A stretch of DNA of 64,000 nucleotides from Isoetes taiwanensis (Eukaryota; Streptophyta; Lycopodiopsida; Isoetales; Isoetaceae): positions 25,847,756-25,911,755 of the forward strand of contig JAJEKV010000006.1 in assembly GCA_021234155.1 (NCBI GenBank), written 5' to 3'. Position numbers and translations under genes: made by a program. The stretch's first letter is position 1. The number at the start of each line of letters is the position of its first letter. Shown here in pieces: positions 55,400-64,000 of this stretch. The notes under the pieces are model-generated. The model had not been told where the DNA came from, ran no database searches, and saw only the letters and a list, made by a program, of their open reading frames with translations.

Positions 55400-57322
55400 C
55401 GATATTAGAAATCACAGAGGATGATGTTACCCGTGGTCCGCAAAGGCTTGGCCAATGGGAAAGCAACGGACCGGATGGTATGCGCGAGAGTTGCTCAAGT
55501 GGGCGGGGGAGCCTATGGTACCGGCCCCAACCACTATGTTCAACAGAGCGCCACAGAAGGATTCCCCAAGAAAGGACCACAAGCAGACTTGTCCCCATTT
55601 ACAAGGCGGGAGATCCACATAGTCCAACCAATTCCGAACAATCATGGTCCGTTCGGTGTTTGCCAAACCGCTAGTCGGCATTATTGAGCAACAGCTTGAC
55701 CAGGTGGGCGTAAGCAACACGCGTCGAAAGCTCTCACACAAGCGGGGTTTCGACCCCGCATTCAACCATTGATCATATCTTCACATTGAGGACTTTGGTT
55801 GAGGATAGCGTAAACCGCCTACGGACCTCGATTGTTGTTTTGTTGACTTTCATGGGCTTTTGACACCGTGGCTCGGGGAAAAGTTATGGGAAAGATTGCG
55901 GCAACTAGGGTTCCCGTGGATATGCAAAATGCAAATATACAAAGTTGTACGAGTTGTACAGGCCGATGCGATGACGGAACAACCATTCACTAGCAAAGAT
56001 TGGGGTCCGCCAGGATGTCCTCTTTCCCCAACATTGTTTGGTCTCAGACATTGACCAGTTGGAACACCGGCTCATGGACAATGGGGGTGGCGGGACCCAA
56101 CTTTTGCATCACGTCGTCGACAACTCATCTATGCGTGACGATGTTGACCTCTTTAGCTCACACCCAGGGATATGCGCCTCACTTAGATGCTCGGATACAT
56201 TCTCGCCAGCCACGATTACATGACGCCAATCCGCCAAGACCAAGGTGGTCCTAATCTCATCCTCGCGCCATCCAAGGCCCCTTCATTCACTTATCGAGGG
56301 CAACAAGTGGAGGTGACACCCACCTACAAGTATCCGGGAGTGGAGTTTCCTTCTACACTATCTTTGGACACTTCCATAAGATTGCGGTAGCAAAGAGTCG
56401 AAAGCACTCTATGCAATGCAAAACAATAACCACAAGAGCAAAACTATATGATTGGGGGCATCGTGCACATCTGCTCGTGGTATTGGTAGAGCCAGTTCTT
56501 TTGTAACGAGTTGAAGTCCGGGGCCCAAAGTGGTGTCCCTTGCTACTTGAGCGACTTAGAACAAAAGTGTATAGGCCTTCTTAGCACGGGCACTCTGGAG
56601 TGAAATCCACGGTCCCATATCAAATTTTGTTGCAGGAGATGTTTTCGCCACTTCAAATGAAGCGGCCCTTGATAGACACATCGCCTATTTCCGGAAGGTG
56701 GTAAATATGGATGATGATCGCTCACCGCGACTTGGCTTATGCAAAGGGCAATGGGACCACAACGACTCAAGAATTGTTGGAAGGATAAAAGAGTGCAAGT
56801 GGCTAATTAGATGGAATGTCGAGAGCACATGTGCCTCCGGTAGAAACAGAGGCGATCGCGGATGGCCGAGATGTTACCTTGATGCTTGTTTCTCCAAAGA
56901 AGCTTTGGGATTCCGTGGCTCGAGCAAGTCAAAACCGCACATTACAGCGGCATATAAATCCCACATTAGAACGAGGCCCACAAATAAGCACCTACGCTCA
57001 CATCCGCCCATGAAAAGCGCAGCATATCGCCTCCATTCGCGACAGTGCCCACCATCTCCGGATTGAGACAGTCGATGGATTGGGGAGCCACGTCGGGATA
57101 GGGTTTGTCGGTCTTTGCCGGGCGGGGAGTCGTTGAGGATGAGTGTCACACTTTCCAGAGCTGCCCAGCATATGATCACATTCGGACACGCTATGCTCAG
57201 TTGATTAGACCTGATGAGCTGTTACACATGATACTGGGCACGACTTCGGTGCGCTCACTCGGATCATACATTCAGGAAGTACTGGATTTGAGGGCTCAGA
57301 TATGCCCCCAGTCAACCATTTA
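55400..57322 (+). pseudogene. Reverse transcriptase of the non-L1 LINE, broken
   Basis: The start reads EDDVTR, RLANGKATDRM and ELLKWAGE, then FRTIMV and VGIIEQQLDQ, all RT palm/finger motifs. At 55835-55935 VDFHGL-like text and GEKLWERLRQLGFPWICKMQ replace the usual DFxKAFDTVPR. At 56005-56060 GPPGCPLSPTLFGL is the RQGCPLSP box, and IDQLEHRLMDNGG follows. Near 56130 MRDDVDLFSS stands where YADDIVLFS is expected, so the catalytic YADD reads RDD. FTYRGQQVEVTPTYKYPGVE (56290-56345) is the post-RT region. At 57105-57320 VVEDECHTFQSCPAYDHIRT is a C/H zinc motif, followed by the stop. At least six frameshifts or stops are present. Confidence 0.75.
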
Positions 57323-57351
57323 ATTGATGTCAGCAGTCTTATTGCTGCCAC

Positions 57352-57395
57352 GGGTTTTCCCTCGAAAACCCTTCGGGGCGGGGGTTTTTTAATCT
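57352..57395 (+). other. Conserved retroelement 3' hairpin
   Basis: GGGTTTTCCCTCGAAAACCC forms an 8-bp perfect stem around CCTC-type loop bases and is followed by TTCGGGGCGGGGGTTTTTTA. It lies 30 bp after the LINE stop codon, about 100 bp before the TTCTA tail. The same motif occurs at 27537, 39384 and 40477. Confidence 0.75.
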
Positions 57396-57499
57396 GGGCA
57401 GTAATGTGACTGCTGCGCTTTTTGTATTGGGTCCCATAGGCCGATTGGTCTCCATGGACGATAAAAACAATTCTATTCTATTCTATTCTTTGTATTAGA

Positions 57500-58570
57500 T
57501 AATAATATAAATATTTATCTACTGTCAATTTGACCCTAGTTTTCTCTCCCTGTGGTGCAGATTCTCACCCAACATAACTGGCCTGATGCTGCTGAGAGTG
57601 AATTTGTTTATTATAAGGAAGATAATGTGGGTCATGTTTGACGTTGAGATGTTTTAGCTAATAATGTTCTATGATTTGAAGGTGCATCATCAGTGGGAAC
57701 ATCCCTCAATTCTAAATTCTTAGCAGTATTCTCTGCTGCGACTGGTCGTTGTGCAATACCCATTCTAGATTTGCCGGACCAGATCCTGAGGTTTGGAGTT
57801 TTGATCTCTCTGCATTAACGACATTTTTGAGATGCAAACCACCTCGCTGATGATTATATGTTATAGTGGGGATGCTAGACGGACAAACATGAAGGTCAGT
57901 CACCTTCTATCAAACAGATGTAAAGGATGGCAAATATGGCCCATTTTCATACTGTGGGCTTATGTGCTTTGCTGAGATTGGTAGATAAATTCCATGTACA
58001 ATCGTTTAATTTTTTAAAGAAATTGGCGGATGCACACATGACACAAGTACTAATTTTAAGGAATACTCTTGGCTACACATCTGCAATTATGAGCTTGGTT
58101 TAATATTCATTGAGCCTCCGGTTTCATGCTCAGATACTATGAAACTGAAGGCATGTCAGCGCCAGCCAAGTTCAAGGATATGGAAATGGTCTTGATAGAT
58201 TTGTGCTTCCATTTCTAGTGCCTCCACCTGCTTATCAACCTCATAGAGAATTGGTAAAATTTTTGGTGGCCCAAGTCAACCGAGATAATAATATGGAAAA
58301 CCATCTGGAATATGAAGTTAATCAAGGTATTCCAATGGAAGAACATTTTTGGACGTTGAGCCCCGACATCTATGATAACTCTCGATGTTGAGGAGGAAGC
58401 ACCCTCTCCGTAAGGGGACAAGATTATGCATAGGCATTGTGGAGCCAGGCTGTATCTTAACCGCATGTATCGGGGGGGAGGGGAGGGAGCAGTAGCATAC
58501 GGCCTCCCGGATGAGCGCTGCCAGGGAAGGCTGCCTCAGTAACACTTCTTGGAGAAAGGGTGGTCTTCAG
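57500..58570 (+). other. Stretch with exon-like segments of unknown identity
   Basis: After a TGGTGCAG acceptor at about 57560 a frame reads ILTQHNWPDAAESEFVYYKE and stops after DNVGHV. At 58203-58390 an open frame reads LPFLVPPPAYQPHRELVKFL and ends NSRC. They may be parts of the SUVR-like gene remnant downstream, but neither matches its pre-SET or N-terminal region as I know it. Confidence 0.25.
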
Positions 58571-58584
58571 CCCATGAAACTTGG

Positions 58585-59190
58585 TCCCCAGAATTCCCTT
58601 AGAATCCTCAATATTCCTTGAAGATTCTCATGAAGTCTCCAAGATCCAATAGATCCCCTACATCTCTTAAGATTCTACAAAGATTCCCATATACTCTATA
58701 CAGATTGGCTTAAATCCTCTAAGCTTCCCTTAAGATTCTAATATTCCTCTAGATAGTTTAAGATTATAAGAAGATCTTTCGAGAATCTCCTAGATTCCCT
58801 CAACGTTCCATGCGATTCTACCATGACTTTCCTCAAGATCCCTTGAAGATTCAGACATTATCTGATATTCTATGAAGATTCCTTAGATTCTTGTATGTTC
58901 TATACAAATTTCACTAGCTTCTTTAGGATTCCCTTGAGATTTCCATAGATCCCCCTAGATTCTCTAAGATTCAGCAAAGGGTCTCATAGATTCCCCTAGG
59001 TTTGCTAAGATTTCCATGAATCACTTATGATTCCCCTACATCCTTCTAGATTTGTTGATATTCAGTCAAGGTTTCTTTACATTCCCTTAGATTCCCCATA
59101 TTTCATGAAGATTCCCCTAGGGGCCCTTGCAGTCCTTTAGATTCCCCATATTTCATAAAGATTACCCTAGATTCTTTAAGTTATTATAAA
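58585..59190. repeat. Degenerate AGATTC-rich satellite, about 600 bp
   Basis: The sequence is built from variants of CCCCTAGATTCTNNAAGATT with unit lengths around 14-24 bp. AGATTC or its one-base variants occur more than 25 times in 600 bp, often as TAGATTCCC or AAGATTCCC. One longer duplication, CTTTAGATTCCCCATATTTC, occurs at about 59088 and 59138. There is no fixed register, so it is an old, drifted array. No coding region. Confidence 0.8.
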
Positions 59191-59199
59191 GACAGTTGA

Positions 59200-59820
59200 T
59201 AGAGATGGGAAACTGAGGATGTGAGTTGTTTCCACTTTCTACATTATTTGTCGATTAGATTGAAGGAAGCTCCATCTTCAAACAAAGGGAGGAAGCTGCA
59301 GCAGATGCACAGCTCCTCTAAGACATTATCTTTGTCCATTCGGGTTATTTATTCAGGTTTCTTGCTCTATGGAACTTCCCCTTATGATTCTCAGATTCGG
59401 ATTATACAAAAGAGATGGCAAAGCTCCTTCTATAGGGGTTGGATGAGGAGAAGTGTGCAGCCCATGATGGATTCAGATATGTAGGTTTGCAAATATGGAA
59501 AGGGTTACTTACCTTACCATGCTGGAAAAGAAAAGCAGTGCAAAAGATTTGAGAAAAGGGTCCCTTTCAATCTTTTATTTCAAGGAGGCTATCTGGATAA
59601 TACTCTGGCTGAAGGCATACAAATACCAATGGCAACATAAGAAAGTTTTGGAAGGCTACATAAATTAGGTTATAATGTCACCAAGTTATTACATGTTTGA
59701 ATATAGATGACAGGTTATGAGTTTAATGTAGTAATCAAGTTAACATTATATCATGCATAGCTTCATTTGTACTTTCTTTAAGTTTATTTAGTTCTTTAAG
59801 TTTAATCTAAAATCAGTTCC
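59200..59820. other. Stretch without a recognised gene
   Basis: An 87-codon open frame (59221-59484) starts with GTG-like context and matches nothing I know. The remainder is AT-rich and may be an intron or flank of the SET remnant. Confidence 0.35.
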
Positions 59821-59831
59821 TTGCATTGCAG

Positions 59832-60340
59832 ATGTATTGTCATGAAGGAATAGGATGGGACCTTTGTGCTCTAGAAGACTTGCCACTTAGTGCATTTGTA
59901 TTTGAATATGCTGGAGAAATCATTACTTACTCTTTGCTCCTCAGATACTAATTGTGTCTTAAGAAAAGATTTTAGGTAAGATTGCATATTTTTTTTTCCT
60001 TGTTTTGAAAATGGCTCCAATTTGCGTTGCAAAGGTGGTCTGCAGCAGCTACATGTTGGCTACTATGCAAAAGAATTCAGCTCTACATATTGAAATTTAT
60101 TGTTGGAAAAAGATGCTTTAATGTTGCAAGGTTTTTAAGCATAGGTAATATCCTCATTTTATGTCTCATACAAGTTCTGAAATTCTTGAAATTCAAAATT
60201 CACATTTATTATGGTGTCTGTTAGCTGAAGGGTGACTCACATTTTAAATGTGTACTCTTTTGAGAAGTTTAAATAGGAACTGACATTTGTTCTTGTCCAG
60301 GTGTCATGATACAAGCTTGGTGGATGTTTCAGTTTAAGCA
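59832..60340 (+). pseudogene. SUVR-type SET-domain exons, decayed
   Basis: After acceptor CATTGCAG (59831) the frame reads MYCHEGIGWDLCALEDLPLS then AFVFEYAGEIIT, matching the SET start of plant SUVR histone methyltransferases (EGKGWGLRTLEDLPKGxFVCEYVGEIxT); a stop follows at 59949 and a donor GTAAGA at 59976. At 60120-60134 NVARF, then a donor GTAATA at 60145, matches the NVARFINHRC block. After TTGTCCAG (60300) RCHDTSLVDV matches RCxDANLVEI. These three pieces are in order on one strand with plausible introns. G-W-G has become G-W-D and NH is lost, so methyl transfer is not expected. No pre-SET cysteine cluster is visible. Confidence 0.65.
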
Positions 60341-60344
60341 TTTT

Positions 60345-61645
60345 ATGTAATACCTAGTGGACTTCGTTTGGGTTCAATTCCCAAAAGGAAATCAAGATAT
60401 TCATTTATAATTTAGGAATAGCAGAAATTCAATCAGGATTTAGAAATAGTTTGAATCAGGATAAACTATTGTTTAAGTTTTCTATACTTATTGTTTTTGT
60501 CTTAATCCAACGCATTGTTTCTGCTGCCATGATTTGACAGCATAGAAGAGCAAATGACATTTCACATTAATGGCTAACAACTTGTTGAAACATGTGCATG
60601 GACCAAGTCAACTCAAGAACTCGAGTTGAAGAACAAAGCAAGGACTTTCATTTGAAACATCACAAGAAAGGATCAAAAGTGAAAAAGTCAAAGTCACACA
60701 AGAAGGAGGGCAAGGTCAACTTAAGGAAGCTACATGGCAATATCAAGGTGGGAAGACCCCTTGAGAAGTAAGAAGTTCACTCAAATTCAAATTCTTAGGC
60801 ATGATTTACACCTTGAGCACCCTTTGTCTCCATTTGCCTCACCTTACTCATCTCCACCTTTATACAAACCCCAAAATGGCTCAAACTCTTTTTCTAGTCA
60901 AAAACTACTCACACCATCCATGATACACCCTCCATTCACTTGAGATACAAAAATCCGTACAAAAATTGACCTACCAATGGTCAAGAGGACACATTCTCTC
61001 TTAAAGACAAAAGGAGAGAGAAGGAACCCACATTTTCAATACCAAGTTGCTTGTGCAAAAGATAAGCCCAAACATGGTCAAAACAATTGGCCAAATATGC
61101 ATTTGATGGATCTACATTACAAAACATGCCATGTCATCATCCACTTCACCAAAGTTGGCCACCTCATCACACACCATATTCCTTTTCTTCACCTCACAAA
61201 GTTTTTGACTAGGGGAAAAGTTTTTGCCAAGTCACCCCATGCCACATCACCCTTGGATTGCCAACACACATCCCAAACTTGCCACATTTCCAAATTCCAA
61301 AGCCATCCCATCTCAAAAAAAAAAAAAAAAATCCTTTTTCCAAAAAGATTCTTCCATAGGGTGGGGCATCAATAAAGATTCCATATGGTACTAAAAGATT
61401 CCAAAGTGGACCATGGGTTGACCCTATATTCTTGATTCTTGGGAATGGTGCCGTATTGCTTACAAATAAAAACAAATGTTTTTTTCCATATAACCCCTCA
61501 ACCTAAGCTTCATTTCCTCAAATCCCCTCGCGCCACGTTGCACTGGAACTATTTCACGAAAGATGTCTGTGGGATATTTGTTCTCTGCGAAGCTCTCTGA
61601 CCTAAAAAAGATCAAGCCAAGATCCGACTTCTCTGGTAGATCTGA
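60345..61645 (+). other. Possible 5' LTR and flank of the right-edge retrotransposon
   Basis: No gene. From TGTTGAAACATGTGCATGG (60584) to about 61645 the sequence has an LTR-like character: CCACACCATCC-rich parts, an A17 run at 61315-61331 and a pyrimidine-rich end before the primer site. The LTR start is only a guess because the other LTR lies outside the window. Confidence 0.35.
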
Positions 61646-61648
61646 CCT

Positions 61649-61668
61649 GGTATCATGAGCCCGAGCAT
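61649..61668 (+). promoter_or_regulatory. Candidate primer binding site
   Basis: TGGTATCATGAGCCCGAGC resembles the initiator tRNA-Met primer site TGGTATCAGAGC and lies about 1.03 kb before the gag start. The preceding bases do not end in the usual CA. Confidence 0.45.
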
Positions 61669-61669
61669 C

Positions 61670-62680
61670 TTCTTACACCCCTGTACCCCAAGAAGCATCT
61701 TGAACTACCTAAAGACAAAGCCAAACTAACCTAGATGCCAAGAATAGACCCGGAAACAAAAGAATAAAAAGGGGAAACATTTTCAAACAAAGGCCGGCTT
61801 CTCAGGCGAAAGATTCGACCTCTCGAGGCTGGAATGGACCGGGATGTGCAGAGTACAAGCTAAGAATGACCTGCCTTGCATGAAATTCCTTCTTATTTGA
61901 TGGAAAAACTTGAATGTGTACCTTCTTATGAATATTTCTAATCCCTGCCCCAAGACCCCGAAGCTTGGGAATATATGTTTATTTTCTATGTGATGATTGA
62001 ATGAAAGAAAATTCGACCTTGGTAAGCACTATTGTCATTTGGTAACCCAAGCATTGTGTTTTAAGCAAAATTAGTATTCTCAATTCAAGCAACATATCCA
62101 GTGTAGTATATTGTTTCCAAAGCCTAGTATTATCTAGAGAAATTAGTCAAGCACTGTGTTTTCTAGAAGAATTTCCTATTTATCTAACTCAGAGCTAAAG
62201 TTGCTGCCTATTACACAAAATCTCTACAAGCAAAAAAAAAGGGCAAAAGACTTCCAAAAGGATTTTATGCACTTATTCTCAGAGAATCATCAAAAACTAT
62301 GCCGATTGACAAAACTTAAAAAGGCTCTATTCACACTTTTGCAAAAAAGAGCTCTCGGGTTGGGCTATTGACCAAAAATTGACCCAGTCAGTTCGATCAA
62401 TTTCTCATAGCTATCCTAAGAATTTACAAACAGACCTTCTCAGGCTACTCAAGCACTCTTCCTAGTGACTAACAAGATTGACCTCACAGATGAAAGCTCA
62501 AAGGATCATGCATGAGAAGGTTTTTTGCTTTGGATGATCTTTTTCCATTTTAGGAAACTAATCTTCTTTAACTGTTTGAGCATTTCTTCTGCAATATTTT
62601 CTTACAGAGTGGTTGCCTATAGCAACCTGCAGGTTTGCCAGGAATACTTTCAACAAGATCCCACCTGGATCTTTGGGAAC
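61670..62680 (+). other. Leader between primer site and gag
   Basis: About 1 kb without a supported gene. It contains CAAGCATTGTGTTTT / CAAGCACTGTGTTTT twice (62046, 62151). Untranslated leaders of this length are common in plant Ty3-type elements. Confidence 0.4.
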
Positions 62681-62682
62681 TC

Positions 62683-63374
62683 ATGGCTCCTAGAAAAAGT
62701 AATGAGGTGTCTGACCAAATTCACACTGAACCACCAGAAATACAGTTGTACCCACTGCAAATGCCACCAATCAAGGTAATGCAGGTATACAATATTTTGA
62801 ACTCAATATGCCAATCCCTCCTCCTACTTTTGATCCAAGTGTCAATGCTAATAATTTCTTGAAAAACTATGAGGAATATTATCAAGAATATGGTCACAAA
62901 AAGGGTAGTAAATTTTCAGAATTCAAGAAGTGTTTCAAGAATGAAGAAATGAGAGCATGGCTGGAGTACACCATCAGCACAGGTGTCAGCACTTGGGAAG
63001 AGATCGAAAAGCAGTTCATCGAAAGTTTTGGTAAGGCAATTGAACCACAAGATTTGATTTTTGAATTGCAGACCTTTCAGATTAAGCATGGTGAAACTGT
63101 GCACCAATATGTTGAGAGATTCCATGTTTATCTAATAAAATGTCAAGCAAGTCAGGTACCAAATCATACCCTACACCTTGTGGCTTGTTTCATAAGAGGC
63201 TTAAGCAGCAGGCCAAGGGTGCACAGAAAAATGTATAAGTTGCAGAAGCAGGAAGGCTTTGACACCATACACAAGGCTTTTACCAAAGCTATTGAGATTG
63301 CTAACATGTTTTCCTATCTTCTTGATGATGTGAATGTGACTCATGATCCCTTCTTTCCGTTTATGAACCCGTAA
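62683..63374 (+). pseudogene. Retrotransposon gag, capsid part (Ty3-like)
   Basis: ATG at 62683 opens MAPRKSNEVSDQIHTEPPEI. A frame change near 62750-62775 joins it to NQGNAGIQYFELNMPIPPPT and the 188-codon frame 62808-63374. The latter contains the retrotrans_gag core: FLKNYEEYYQEYGHKKGSKF, MRAWLEYT, STWEEIEKQFIESFG, then FQIKHGETVHQYVERF and a C-terminal helix region to FPFMNP. W and F spacing fits the gag capsid family. A second frame change at about 63365 links it to the nucleocapsid part. With two frameshifts this copy is probably defective unless one is a programmed or sequencing event. Confidence 0.75.
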
Positions 63375-64000
63375 TACATGGGCCCGTGACCGGTGCTAGT
63401 TTATGCTTTGCAAAAGGAAAAGAAGAAAGTGAAAGCGTAAGACTCAAAGAAATTCTACTTCGATGTCGTATGGAAATCATCAAAGTGTCGGGTTCCCTAC
63501 TTGAAGTTACCAAACAACTACAGGAGATGAAAGCTGCAAGACATGAAAGAAAAACCTATGCCCCATGTGTACACTGCCTAAGGGATACTCATTCCTCAGA
63601 TTTTTGCTGGTACAGGCCCTGCACAAAATGTGGGAAAAGAGGACATTATGGTAAAGAGTGTCCAGTCTGCCACTTCTGCAAAGCTGTTGGTCATTATGAA
63701 GAGAGATGTAGTGTCAATGCAAGGCAAGAAATGGCCAAAAGTGTTGAACCAAGTGCACCTAACAGAATGGCCACAGAAACTTCTCCTTCAGTTAGATTTG
63801 CTACTGACATTAGTACTTCAATCAGGTTTATGCAGGAAGATCAAGAAGAAGAGATTATGGCTGTGCACACAAGAGCTATGCAAAACAAGGATGTTGCATC
63901 AACCAGCAAGGAGGCTGAGGTAATCAAGGAAAAAGCAGTTGAGAAAAATCAGGTAGTGCCCCTTCCTCCTAATCAAAAGTTTATTAAGAGAGAAAAAGAA
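63366..64000 (+). CDS. Retrotransposon nucleocapsid with three CCHC knuckles, continues off the right edge
   Basis: In the -1 frame relative to the capsid the sequence is open from about 63366 to the end of the window. It reads EPVIHGPVTGASLCF, a helical region, then CVHCLRDTHSSDFC, CTKCGKRGHYGKEC and CHFCKAVGHYEERC. These are three C-x2-C-x4-H-x4-C zinc knuckles within about 55 residues. A Ser/Thr/Glu-rich spacer with MAVHTRAMQNKDV follows, leading towards the protease outside the window. Three knuckles are more than the one or two usual in plant Ty3 gag. The frame is long and clean. Confidence 0.8.

Larger units (their letters stand above)
55376..57495 (+). mobile_element. Non-L1 LINE (I/RandI-like), 5' truncated, with TTCTA tail
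   Basis: A plus-strand non-LTR element enters in the RT region and ends at a (TTCTA)4-like tail (57470-57492). The 3' UTR contains GGGTTTTCCCTCGAAAACCC (57352-57371). RT and C-terminal pieces occur in the right order over 1.9 kb. It differs from the L1-like elements in the window in sequence and in having a single C-terminal Cys/His motif just before the stop. The clade name is a guess. Low AT content (relative to surroundings) and many CG dinucleotides are evident. Confidence 0.75.

Noticed and set aside
63630-63923. 97-codon open frame starting MGKEDIMVK
   Set aside because: It is a different frame of the zinc-knuckle region; the overlapping frame has three canonical CCHC motifs and runs to the window end.

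Overview
This window looks like land-plant nuclear DNA, most likely from a large repeat-rich genome. I lean towards a fern or another seed-free vascular plant, but that is inference. The support is an R2R3-MYB gene with the usual plant intron positions, remnants matching a plant O-GlcNAc transferase (SEC) and a SUVR-type SET protein, plant L1-like LINEs with a CCHC ORF1 and a zf-RVT tail, and Ty3-like retrotransposons. Coding potential is sparse. Introns are AT-rich with good GT/AG borders, and most recognisable genes are broken.

Layout. 1-7.27 kb is an L1-like LINE on the minus strand running off the left edge. Its ORF1 is split in frame by a 1.2-kb hAT element with 8-bp target duplications and a 42-bp subterminal repeat. 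7.3-21.3 kb holds two unidentified minus-strand spliced loci (A, 7.3-10.8 kb; B, 18-21.3 kb) that share a 5' flank. Between them lie two Helitron-type 3' ends, a 1.8-kb LTR retrotransposon with matching LTRs and a 5-bp target duplication inside an older minus-strand coding remnant, and a 775-bp hAT MITE. 21.6-27.5 kb is a nest of decayed minus-strand LINEs with a roughly 2.1-kb tandem duplication and a Mutator-like MITE (165-bp inverted repeats, 9-bp target duplication).

28.2-33.0 kb and 43.4-45.9 kb carry four copies of one repeat module. Two copies hold expanded GATA arrays, and the copies at 31.3 and 43.4 kb are each followed by the same MYB gene: broken at 32.7 kb, nearly complete at 45.0 kb. 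Between the two MYB copies lies a 10-kb block with a plus-strand multi-exon gene of a transposase-like family (34.3-37.9 kb), a GC-rich array of repeated modules with LINE-type 3' ends (38.4-40.7 kb), and a minus-strand coiled-coil/RING-like gene (40.96-43.18 kb).

45.9-50 kb holds a PPR-like remnant and a SEC exon remnant. 49.9-54.3 kb holds Ty3 fragments, several tandem repeats, a four-unit TTAGGG tract and a CACTA-like element rich in GACGTCGTT motifs. 55.3-57.5 kb is a plus-strand non-L1 LINE with a 3' hairpin that recurs at three other places. 58.6-59.2 kb is a degenerate AGATTC-rich satellite, 59.8-60.3 kb a SUVR SET-domain remnant, and 61.6-64 kb the leader and gag of a Ty3-like element running off the right edge.

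The window is therefore mainly a record of layered transposition. The best candidates for something biologically new are the transposase-like gene at 34-38 kb, its convergent coiled-coil/RING neighbour, the direct repeats that bracket them, and the 3' hairpin shared by otherwise different retroelements. All coordinates, splice sites and homologies were read by eye.
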